52,319 nt of DNA from positions 3,914 to 56,232 of the forward strand of contig LKHC01000095.1 in the NCBI GenBank assembly GCA_001618605.1, written 5' to 3'. Positions within the stretch are counted from its first letter, which is position 1, and every line of letters starts with the position of its first letter. Below are positions 34,834 through 42,613 of the stretch, in pieces. A model generated the notes under the pieces. It was not told where the DNA came from, searched no databases, and saw only the letters and a program-made list of their open reading frames with translations. The translations under genes were made by a program, and so were the position numbers. This stretch comes from Candidatus Fermentibacter danicus. GTDB taxonomy: Bacteria; Fermentibacterota; Fermentibacteria; Fermentibacterales; Fermentibacteraceae.

Positions 34834-37764
34834 ATGGAAAACGCGGTCGGGAGAGAGCATCACGGTTTCAGGCTGACAGAGATCCATGACATGAAGGAGA
34901 TCGGCTCCAGGGGCCTCAGGTTCGAGCACGTGAAGAGCGGCGCGCGTCTGGTGAAATTCGAGAACCGTGACGACGACAAGGTCTTCATGATCGGCTTCCG
35001 CACCCCGCCTCCCGACAATACCGGCCTTCCCCATATCATGGAGCACTCGGTGCTCTGCGGCTCGCGGAAGTTCCCCTCGAAGGAGCCCTTCGTCGAGCTG
35101 CTGAAGGGCTCACTCAAGACTTTTCTCAACGCCTTCACCTCCCCCGACTGTACGGTCTATCCGGTCGCCAGCAGGAACGCGAAGGACTTCCGGAACCTCA
35201 TGGACGTCTATCTCGATGCGGTTCTGTACCCCAGGCTGCTCGACGATCCAAGGATTCTGATGCAGGAGGGCTGGCATCACGAGATCGACGAACCCGGGGG
35301 CGAGATTAGCTACAAGGGCGTCGTTTACAACGAGATGCGCGGTGCGTACTCGACGCCCGAAGCCCTGCTGTACCGGAGGATCAGGCAGTCCCTGTTCCCG
35401 GACACCGCCTACGGAACGGACTCGGGCGGAGACCCCGACGCGATCCCGGAGCTGACTCAGGAGCGGTTCACCGCCTTCCACAGGCGCTTCTACCATCCCT
35501 CGAACAGCGTCATCGTCCTGTACGGGGACGGCGATACGATGTCCGAGCTGGAGTTCATCGACCGGGAGTACCTCTCGGCATTCGACCGCAGGGACGTGGA
35601 TTCCGCCCTCGGAATGCAGGAGACCTTCGCGCAGCCCAAGGATGTCGAGTACGAATATCCCCTCTCCCCCGGGGAGTCCGAGGACGGCAAGACCTACCTG
35701 AGCCTCAACTGGGCCGTCTCATCGGTTCTCGATCCCGTCGAGTCGATGGCCTTCGAGATACTGGGGCACATGCTGACGGACACCCCGGCCGCTCCGCTGC
35801 GGAAAGCGATAGTGGAGTCGGGCATCGGCAAGGACGTGTTCTCTTATTACAACGGCAGTCTTCTACAGGCCCCGTTCGGCGTGGTGGCGAAGAACGCGGA
35901 GACAGGGAACAAGGCCGCCTTCGAGAAGCTGATGCTCGACACCCTCTCGGACCTCGCGCAAAAGGGCATCGCCCCGAAGCTCCTCGAGGCCTCGGTCAAC
36001 GCGATCGAGTTCAGCAAGCGGGAGGCGGATTCAGGAGGCTATCCGGACGGGCTGGAGCCCGTTTCCATCGCCCTGCAGAGCATGATCCACGGGGGTTTGC
36101 CCTTCGCTCCGCTCGAGTACGGAAGGATTTTCGACAGCCTCCGGAAGAGCATGGCCGAGGGGTATTTCGAGCGACTCATCGAGGATCGGCTGGTCGGCAA
36201 CACCCACAGGGCAACCGTAGTCGTCCGGCCCAGGCCGGGTTTGTCCGAGGCCAGGAATGCGGAACTCCGCCGCAGGCTCGACGAGTTCAAGGCGGGCCTC
36301 TCCGATACCGAGATCCTCGATCTGGTGGAGCAGACCACAGAGCTGAAGAGGAGACAGGCGGAGCCGGATTCCCCCGAGGATCTCGCGAAGATCCCGTCGC
36401 TCACACGGGAGGACATAGGCAGGAAGGCGGAGGAGTTGCCTCTGAGGGAGATCCGCGTGGGCGAGGTTACGATGCTCGCGCACGACCTGTTCACCAAGGG
36501 GATCGCCTACATCGACCTGTACTTCGACAGCGGCTCGGTTCCGGAGGAGGATCTGCCCTACCTCGCCCTGCTGACGGACGTCGTCTCCAGAATCGACACC
36601 GAACGCTTCAGCTACGGCGATCTCTCCCGGGAGCTGAACCTGCATACCGGCGGAATCGAGCTGGAGGTCCAGGCGCGCCGTAATCTCCGCACCGGGGCGC
36701 TCGTGCCCACCCTGACGGTCAAATCCAAGGCCCTGGTGCGGAAGCTGCCCGAACTCGTGGACCTGCTGGGCGAGGTTCTCGTCCGGACCGTCTACGGCAA
36801 CAGGGCACGCCTGGGCGAGATCGTTCAGGAGACGAAGTCCAGGATGGAGATGGAGCTGAACCTGAGTCCGCACGTAATGGCGAACCGCAGGCTCTTCTCC
36901 CACATCTCCGACGCAGGCAGATACATGGAGCTGACCCGCGGGATATCCCAGTACCGGGCGATCGCGGAAATGGCCGACAACTTCGACTCGAAGGCCGGGG
37001 AGATCATGGACGGGCTGGCGCGGACGGCCGCGGCCGTCTTCCGCCGGAACCGGCTCACGCTAAGCGTGACCGCCCCTGGAGAGGACTTGCATGAGGCGGA
37101 GAAACTGCTGCCCGGCCTGCTCGAAGGTCTCCCGGTATCCGTGGCCGACAGGGCGGCGATGCGGCCCCTTTCTACCGAACACGCCCCCAACGAGGGATTC
37201 ACGAATTCCGGGAGCGTTCAGTATGTGGCGAAGGGATACGATCTCAGCATGCTGGGGCATGAATACTGCGGCGCCATGGAGGTCGTCGCAACGATAGCCC
37301 GTCTCGACTATCTCTGGAACAGGATCCGCGTGCAGGGCGGGGCATACGGCGCGTTCATAGGCTTCGAGCGCGACGGCAGGTTCTACATGGGCTCCTTCAG
37401 GGATCCCAATCTGGAAAGCACTCTCGAGGCCTACGACGGGCTGCCCGATTTCCTGCGTTCACTCGATCCCGGCGAAGACGAACTCACCAAGGCCATCCTC
37501 GGAACCATAGCCAAACTGGACAGGCCGCTGACTCAGGCCATGAAGGGCGCCGTCGCAACTGAGCACTGGCTGATGGGAGTGACTTTCGCAGACGTTCAGA
37601 GGGTGAGGGACGAGGTGCTGGCGACGGGGGTGGATGATGTGAGGCGGATTGCGGATGTGATCCGCGACGCTCTCGACAGGAACCTCTACTGCGTGATAGG
37701 AAACGAGGAGAGGCTCACCCGGAGCCGGAGCCTCTTCAGCGGACTGGAAAAGCTGTTCAGGTAA
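34834..37764 (+). CDS. M16C presequence-protease-like zinc peptidase (PreP/Cym1 family)
   Basis: A 976-aa cytoplasmic peptidase of the usual PreP length. The inverted motif is HIMEH (His67, Glu70, His71) in GLPHIMEHSVLCGSRKFP, followed by the family block KGSLKTFLNAFTSPDCTVYPVASRN. The second half contains the partner M16 repeats with RVQGGAYGAF. No signal peptide is visible. ATG 34834 lies behind GGAGG; the 73 upstream codons of the longer frame have no support. PreP enzymes degrade free peptides up to about 65 residues. It is unrelated in subfamily to the exported M16 peptidase upstream. Confidence 0.92.
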   Translation: MENAVGREHHGFRLTEIHDMKEIGSRGLRFEHVKSGARLVKFENRDDDKVFMIGFRTPPPDNTGLPHIMEHSVLCGSRKFPSKEPFVELLKGSLKTFLNAFTSPDCTVYPVASRNAKDFRNLMDVYLDAVLYPRLLDDPRILMQEGWHHEIDEPGGEISYKGVVYNEMRGAYSTPEALLYRRIRQSLFPDTAYGTDSGGDPDAIPELTQERFTAFHRRFYHPSNSVIVLYGDGDTMSELEFIDREYLSAFDRRDVDSALGMQETFAQPKDVEYEYPLSPGESEDGKTYLSLNWAVSSVLDPVESMAFEILGHMLTDTPAAPLRKAIVESGIGKDVFSYYNGSLLQAPFGVVAKNAETGNKAAFEKLMLDTLSDLAQKGIAPKLLEASVNAIEFSKREADSGGYPDGLEPVSIALQSMIHGGLPFAPLEYGRIFDSLRKSMAEGYFERLIEDRLVGNTHRATVVVRPRPGLSEARNAELRRRLDEFKAGLSDTEILDLVEQTTELKRRQAEPDSPEDLAKIPSLTREDIGRKAEELPLREIRVGEVTMLAHDLFTKGIAYIDLYFDSGSVPEEDLPYLALLTDVVSRIDTERFSYGDLSRELNLHTGGIELEVQARRNLRTGALVPTLTVKSKALVRKLPELVDLLGEVLVRTVYGNRARLGEIVQETKSRMEMELNLSPHVMANRRLFSHISDAGRYMELTRGISQYRAIAEMADNFDSKAGEIMDGLARTAAAVFRRNRLTLSVTAPGEDLHEAEKLLPGLLEGLPVSVADRAAMRPLSTEHAPNEGFTNSGSVQYVAKGYDLSMLGHEYCGAMEVVATIARLDYLWNRIRVQGGAYGAFIGFERDGRFYMGSFRDPNLESTLEAYDGLPDFLRSLDPGEDELTKAILGTIAKLDRPLTQAMKGAVATEHWLMGVTFADVQRVRDEVLATGVDDVRRIADVIRDALDRNLYCVIGNEERLTRSRSLFSGLEKLFR

Positions 37765-37775
37765 AACCAGACCAG

Positions 37776-37806
37776 GGGGTCCGTCTTTCTTCGGAGGGCG
37801 GGCCCC
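37776..37806 (+). terminator. Terminator-like hairpin
   Basis: GGGGTCCG (37776-37783) and CGGGCCCC (37799-37806) pair in 8 bp with one G-T wobble and a 15-nt loop that includes CTTCGG. It lies 11 nt after the PreP-like stop. Confidence 0.55.
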
Positions 37807-37851
37807 GTCTCGATCACCGATCTCATCCGGCCCGCATCGCCTGCCCGAGGG

Positions 37852-38226
37852 TCAGACCGGGGTTCTCTCCACCTGCTTTTCCTGCTGGTCGCAGCAGTAG
37901 AGCTGCCTGAGCACGCACGCGACCTGTTCGTAGATGTCGTGCCTTGCCCATCCCTGCCGTGTATCGACAGCGGACTTGAAGTCGCTGTAGTCGATCTCAT
38001 CCACGATCCTTGACAGGGCTTCGCCGAAGTCCCTGTCTGGAACCCTCATCCTGTATCTGCAGTCCGCCCGCTCCATGTCGATGACCGGGCCGGCGTTCTT
38101 AAGGTAGGTTTTCCTGAGAGCCTCGAGGTCGGCCCGCACTCGACCGCAGACGGTCAGCATGCCTTCCTCGACATCTCCAGGCTTCCGCACTACGCTGAAG
38201 CAACCGAAACAGGTCATCAGCCACAT
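37852..38226 (-). CDS. Conserved hypothetical protein (124 aa)
   Basis: The start MWLMTCFGCFSVV and the core YRMRVPDRDFGEALSRIVDEIDYSDFKSAV, then GWARHDIYEQV, fit a small family of hypothetical proteins found in many phyla, in which aromatic and charged residues of the core are conserved. I know of no assigned function. GAGGGAGG precedes ATG 38226. The tail after CCDQQ is not part of the usual core. It is cytoplasmic and a single domain of alpha/beta type by appearance. Confidence 0.75.
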   Translation of the reverse strand: MWLMTCFGCFSVVRKPGDVEEGMLTVCGRVRADLEALRKTYLKNAGPVIDMERADCRYRMRVPDRDFGEALSRIVDEIDYSDFKSAVDTRQGWARHDIYEQVACVLRQLYCCDQQEKQVERTPV

Positions 38227-38757
38227 GACGATCCTCCCTCAACCCGCCTTGTACGCGGATGTCAACCAAAACCAAGCATTGACATTGCCATGTCTTAATA
38301 CTCACTGTTTCTTCGTTATCGCGTCTCGACAGCCAGGCTGCTCTCATTCAATAGACACTGAACTCCTCAGTGCTCAATACTTTCTATGTTTTCGTCAGAA
38401 GCGCGTGAACGGGAGGTCAGGCGGGATAGACATCGAGGGGATGGACATGGACGATGAAGGACTGTCGATCCTGTTTATTCTGTTGGAGATATCATATGCC
38501 GACAGGCGAAATGCCAGCCGCGTTCACGAACCGGAGGCCGGCTTCCGGGTCGACCGGTTTCACGGATGCCTTCCTGGTTTCCACGGCTGATGGCGGAGCC
38601 GCCCGCTTCCGGTGCGATCCACTCTGCGGGGCGCCGCCAGTCTGAGAAGCCGTGCAATGCCGTGGGAGGAGCGGAGACGGCGCCGGTACACGCAGCAGAA
38701 GGAGACGGGTATGATATTGGACCCGCCATTGACGAACCGGAGATCGGAGGAGATTCG
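38227..38757. other. Gene-poor stretch between divergent genes
   Basis: No convincing gene. The first 170 bases are AT-richer than the surroundings and contain TTGACA near 38279 without a matching -10. The end holds GGAGGAG for the next gene at 38758. Confidence 0.35.
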
Positions 38758-39408
38758 ATGAAAAAGGACAGATACGGGATCTTCAAGGTGATAGCGACAT
38801 GCACGAGCTGTGGTAAACCGGTCGTTGTGAACGGCCCGCTTGCAGGCCCGATCTGCCCTTCCTGCCGGAAGACGCTGGACATACCGCCCGATATATGGAA
38901 GTCGATATTGGGAAGCTACATAGGGAATTACGGCAGGACCAGCCCGGGCGAGGGCGACGAGGGCACAATCATCAGCGGAGGGCTGACCATCAAATACTCA
39001 ACCGTCAGACTCCCTCCTCCCGATCCAGCCTGCCCGACCTGCGAGGAGAACTGGGATCTGCTCTCGGTCGAGGACGGTGCGGATCGCAGGATGGTCTGCA
39101 GAAAATGCGGCAGGAAGGCGGAGACCTATCCGGCTCCGTCCTGGCTGGGCGAAGTCGTTCCCCAGGCGAAGCAGACCTTCTTCGCCGAGCGCGAGGTGCG
39201 CCGGGATGAAAACGACGTGGATGCCGGCATCAAGCCCGTGGCGCTCTCATGCCCGCAGTGCGGGGCGGGGCTGCTCATTACGACGGAATCCGAGAGGCTC
39301 ATCCCCTGCAAGTACTGCAATGTCGACGTCTATCTGCCCGACGACGTGTGGCTCAGGCTGCACCCCTCGAAGCAGGCAAAGTTCTGGATGGTGCGCTTCA
39401 GCGGCTGA
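38758..39408 (+). CDS. Multi zinc-ribbon protein (216 aa)
   Basis: A soluble protein with three zinc-ribbon units: CTSCG...CPSC (residues 15-40), CPTC...CRKCG (about 95-122) and CPQCG...CKYC (about 168-190). Between them lie WKSILGSYIGNYG and a WLGEVVPQAKQTFF helix. The end YLPDDVWLRLHPSKQAKFW recurs in zinc-ribbon proteins of uncultured bacteria. The third ribbon is similar in spacing to that of the membrane protein at 8357-9430, so they may belong to one family. GGAGGAG precedes ATG 38758. Upstream in-frame codons have no support. The function is unknown; nucleic-acid or protein binding is likely. Confidence 0.7.
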   Translation: MKKDRYGIFKVIATCTSCGKPVVVNGPLAGPICPSCRKTLDIPPDIWKSILGSYIGNYGRTSPGEGDEGTIISGGLTIKYSTVRLPPPDPACPTCEENWDLLSVEDGADRRMVCRKCGRKAETYPAPSWLGEVVPQAKQTFFAEREVRRDENDVDAGIKPVALSCPQCGAGLLITTESERLIPCKYCNVDVYLPDDVWLRLHPSKQAKFWMVRFSG

Positions 39409-39621
39409 AGCCGGCTCGAAGAGTTTCCCGTGCAGAGAGGAGATGGCGCAGGAAAGGCTGCCTGCACCGCTCACGGGAACGATCTCCCGGACATCCGCGC
39501 CCGTGAAGAGCTGAGGAAGCCGTTCAGGAATCTTCATCACTCCCTAACAGGATCCTGCCTTATTCCCGCCAGATCGGACGATCTATCCAGGCCGACGGAA
39601 CGCCGGCAGAAACGGTGGGAA

Positions 39622-42084
39622 ATGGCAAGAGCAGATCTACATGTCCATTCAGTGTACTCGGAACATCCCTCGGACTGGTTTCTCCAGAAGCTGGGAGCCC
39701 GCGAGTCCTATACCGATCCTGAAACGATCTACAGGCTTGCCAGGGAACGCGGAATGGACTTCGTTACGATCACCGATCACAACCGCATCGACGGAATACT
39801 GTCGCTCTGCAGGAACCATCCTCTGGACACGTTCACAGGCGTCGAGTTCACGACCTACTTCCCCGAGGACGGCTGCAAGGTGCATGTTCTCGTTTACGGT
39901 CTGACCGCCGAACAGTTCGAGGAACTGAACGTACTCCGGCAGGACATATTCAAATTCTCCGACAGGATCAGAGAACTCGGCCTGCCCCACTCGGTGGCCC
40001 ACGCGACCTATTCGGTGAACGGGATACTCGGGATCAGACACCTCGAAAGGCTCCTCCTGCTCTTCGACGTGTTCGAGGGGATCAACGGCGGTCGCAACGC
40101 GGCGGGCAACAACGCCTGGAGAACCGTTCTCTCGGGCCTTTCGGAGAAATGGATAGAGGAACTCGAGCGGAGGCACGGGCTGGAGGCCGCAGGTACCAAC
40201 CGATGGTTCAAGGGCCAGACCGGAGGTTCGGACGATCACGCGGGATTGTACGTAGGGAGGACTTTCACCGTCGCCGAGGCCTCCTCTCCCGCCGAGTTCC
40301 TGGAGGCGATACGCTGCAGGAGGACTGCCCCGGGCGGCAGGAGCAACGATTACAAGTCGCTCGTCTTCTCCGTCTACAGGATAGCCTGCGACTACGCCAG
40401 GCAGAAGAGGGGCGAATCCAGGGGATTCCTGTCCGCTCTGTCCGACCTGGTCTTCGAGAGGAAGAACCTCAGGATCAGAGACAAGCTCTTCCTGAAGAAG
40501 CAATCCGCGACCAAGGGGGGGAAGGCCAGGATATACAGCCTGTTGAACGGTCTTATCGACGATCTGAACAGCAGAGAGGAGATCGGGATAGACGGCAGGC
40601 TGGATCTGGTCTACAAGTCGCTCACGGATCTGTCCGACGAGTTCCTCGGCATCCTGGTGAACTCGTTCAAGAGAGACATCGCGGAAGGCGATCTCGCGGG
40701 TTTCGCCTCGAGCGTCTCGGCCGCGTTCCCGGGGGTATTCCTGTATCTGCCCTTCTTCACCGCCATACGGGAGATGTTCTCCAACCGCGGGCTCCTGGAG
40801 TCGATGAGAGTCGAACTTCCCTCCGAGCCTGGAGCGCCCTCCCGGCGAAAGAGGATTCTCTGGTTCACCGACACGTTCTCCGATCTGAACGGGGTCTCCG
40901 TGACCCTCGGGAGGATCGCCTCGCTTGCCGGCCGCCCCGGTGGGGAAGGGCCGGACATCCTCTTCGTCGTATCGCTGGACGGGCAGATTCCGGAAGGAGT
41001 CCCCGCGGACAGGGTTATCGATCTCCCTGCGGTGGCGTCCTTCGAACTGCCGGGATACGACAGGTACACGCTGAAAGTCCCGTCCGTACTGAGATCCCTC
41101 GACAGAGTGGCCGCCCTCGAGCCCGACGAAATCTACGTCTCCACCCACGGTCCCGTCGGCCTCGTCGGCATCCTGATCGCGAAGCTCATGAGTCTCAGAT
41201 GTACCGGGTTCTTCCATACCGACTATTCCATGCAGGCGAGCAGGATCATGTCGGACAAGACGGTTACGGCCCTCATCGAGGAGTACACAAAGTGGTTCTA
41301 CGGGTGCTGCGACGAGGTCAGGGTTCCCACCGACCGGTACATCTCCCTGCTGACCGCCCGTGGATATCAGCTCCGCAAGGTGTCGAGATTCGACCGGGGG
41401 ATAGACACGCGGGTGTTCGCGCCAGTCATGGAGCCGAGGAGCAGCCTTGCCGGCCGTTTCGGCGTGACCAACGGTCCCGTCCTTCTTTACACAGGCAGGA
41501 TATCCAGGGAGAAGAACCTCGACCTGGTTCTGTCGGCATACAGGATGATCGTCGGGCGTTTCCCGGACGCGAACCTGCTTCTTGCCGGCGACGGCCCGTA
41601 TCTCCCCGATCTCGAGGCGGCGGCGAAAGGGCTGGACAGGGTCAGATTCCTCGGCAGGATGAAGAACGAGACGCTGCCCGCCCTCTATACTTTTGCCGAT
41701 CTTCTGGTCTTTCCCAGCGAGACGGACACGTTCGGAATGACCGTTCTGGAAGCGCAGGCCTGCGGGCTGCCCTGTCTCGTGTCCCGAACCGGAGGACCGG
41801 CCGAGATCATCGACGACGCCGTGACGGGATTCGTCATCCCGGATTCGGAACCGACCTCCTGGGCGGAGGCTGTCGTCCGCGTTCTCGACATGAAGAGGCT
41901 CAACTATCCGGAGTACAGCGAGATGCGTCACAGGGCGCGCCTGCGGGTGCTCGAAAAGTACGACTGGGACAAGAACTACATCGCCATGTTCGATACACGG
42001 GTTCAGACCGGGAGCGCATCCCGCGCAAAGGACGCCTCGTCGCGGCCCATGGAAGAGGCGCTGCTGGCAGGAGCCGGCCGGTAA
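39622..42084 (+). CDS. PHP-domain - GT4 glycosyltransferase fusion
   Basis: An 820-aa fusion. Residues 1-270 form a PHP phosphoesterase: HVHSVYSEH at 7, VTITDHNRIDG, PHSVAHATYS and GGSDDHAG supply the metal ligands. Residues about 410-780 form a GT-B family 4 glycosyltransferase: WFTDTFSDLNGVS start, LLYTGRISREKNLDLVL, LLAGDGP, and VFPSETDTFGMTVLEAQACGLP with the EX7E motif. The middle 140 residues are helical. PHP-GT4 fusions are thought to make and process a glycolipid or phosphosugar. The start at ATG 39622 has only GGTGGG upstream. No terminator is seen before the MerR promoter. Confidence 0.88.
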   Translation: MARADLHVHSVYSEHPSDWFLQKLGARESYTDPETIYRLARERGMDFVTITDHNRIDGILSLCRNHPLDTFTGVEFTTYFPEDGCKVHVLVYGLTAEQFEELNVLRQDIFKFSDRIRELGLPHSVAHATYSVNGILGIRHLERLLLLFDVFEGINGGRNAAGNNAWRTVLSGLSEKWIEELERRHGLEAAGTNRWFKGQTGGSDDHAGLYVGRTFTVAEASSPAEFLEAIRCRRTAPGGRSNDYKSLVFSVYRIACDYARQKRGESRGFLSALSDLVFERKNLRIRDKLFLKKQSATKGGKARIYSLLNGLIDDLNSREEIGIDGRLDLVYKSLTDLSDEFLGILVNSFKRDIAEGDLAGFASSVSAAFPGVFLYLPFFTAIREMFSNRGLLESMRVELPSEPGAPSRRKRILWFTDTFSDLNGVSVTLGRIASLAGRPGGEGPDILFVVSLDGQIPEGVPADRVIDLPAVASFELPGYDRYTLKVPSVLRSLDRVAALEPDEIYVSTHGPVGLVGILIAKLMSLRCTGFFHTDYSMQASRIMSDKTVTALIEEYTKWFYGCCDEVRVPTDRYISLLTARGYQLRKVSRFDRGIDTRVFAPVMEPRSSLAGRFGVTNGPVLLYTGRISREKNLDLVLSAYRMIVGRFPDANLLLAGDGPYLPDLEAAAKGLDRVRFLGRMKNETLPALYTFADLLVFPSETDTFGMTVLEAQACGLPCLVSRTGGPAEIIDDAVTGFVIPDSEPTSWAEAVVRVLDMKRLNYPEYSEMRHRARLRVLEKYDWDKNYIAMFDTRVQTGSASRAKDASSRPMEEALLAGAGR

Positions 42085-42161
42085 TCCCGGACTCGCCCCG
42101 ACGGTAATCTGAAGAGCGCTGCCCGGACGACGATCCTGAGCAGGTGAAGCGGATTCGGCCG

Positions 42162-42199
42162 TTGACAACATGACAGTATGATGTCATGATACTGTCATG
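42162..42199 (+). promoter_or_regulatory. MerR operon promoter with 31-bp dyad overlapping the start codon
   Basis: TTGACA (42162-42167), a 17-nt spacer and CATGAT (42185-42190). The perfect dyad CATGACAGTAT-N9-ATACTGTCATG spans 42169-42199 and its right arm includes the ATG of the MerR gene. A start site 7 nt after the -10 is the A of that ATG, so the mRNA would be leaderless. Confidence 0.75.
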
Positions 42200-42613
42200 A
42201 TAAATGAAGCAGATCACGAAAGATACAGCATAGCAGAGCTTTCAGAGCTTGCAGGCGTCAGTCGGCGCACTGTCAGATTCTATGTCCAGACCAGGCTCAT
42301 CCCGCCTCCCCTGGGCGCCGGCAGGGGAAGCTACTACACGCGTGCGCACCTCGATGCGATCCTCCAGGCAAGGCGAAGACAGTCGAAGGCGGCTTACGCC
42401 CCGCCGGTTCCAACCGCTTCATCCGACGCCGTTCATTTCCAGACCGGAGTTCTGAGGGTGGTGAGATTGTCGGAGGGATACTCCCTGCTGGTGGAGGAGG
42501 ACCATGCCGTTCCGCCCGGCGGTGTTCTCTCGATGATCTCCGGCATTCTCGGGCAGTCAGAGGATTCCATCCCCGATGAAGAGGGAGAATGCAGCGATGA
42601 GCAGGAAGAGTAG
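42197..42613 (+). CDS. MerR-family transcriptional regulator (leaderless)
   Basis: A 138-aa regulator with an N-terminal MerR winged helix (YSIAELSELAGVSRRTVRFYVQTRLIPPPLGAGRGSYYT) and a short C-terminal part without an obvious metal site. No Shine-Dalgarno precedes ATG 42197, and the start coincides with the predicted transcription start, so leaderless translation is likely. The dyad over the promoter should be its own operator. It overlaps the VIT/VWA gene by 17 nt and is probably its dedicated regulator. Confidence 0.85.
   Translation: MINEADHERYSIAELSELAGVSRRTVRFYVQTRLIPPPLGAGRGSYYTRAHLDAILQARRRQSKAAYAPPVPTASSDAVHFQTGVLRVVRLSEGYSLLVEEDHAVPPGGVLSMISGILGQSEDSIPDEEGECSDEQEE

Noticed and set aside
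39649-42171. 840-codon open frame on the minus strand
   Set aside because: It lies antisense to the PHP-GT4 gene, with no start signal or recognisable domain.
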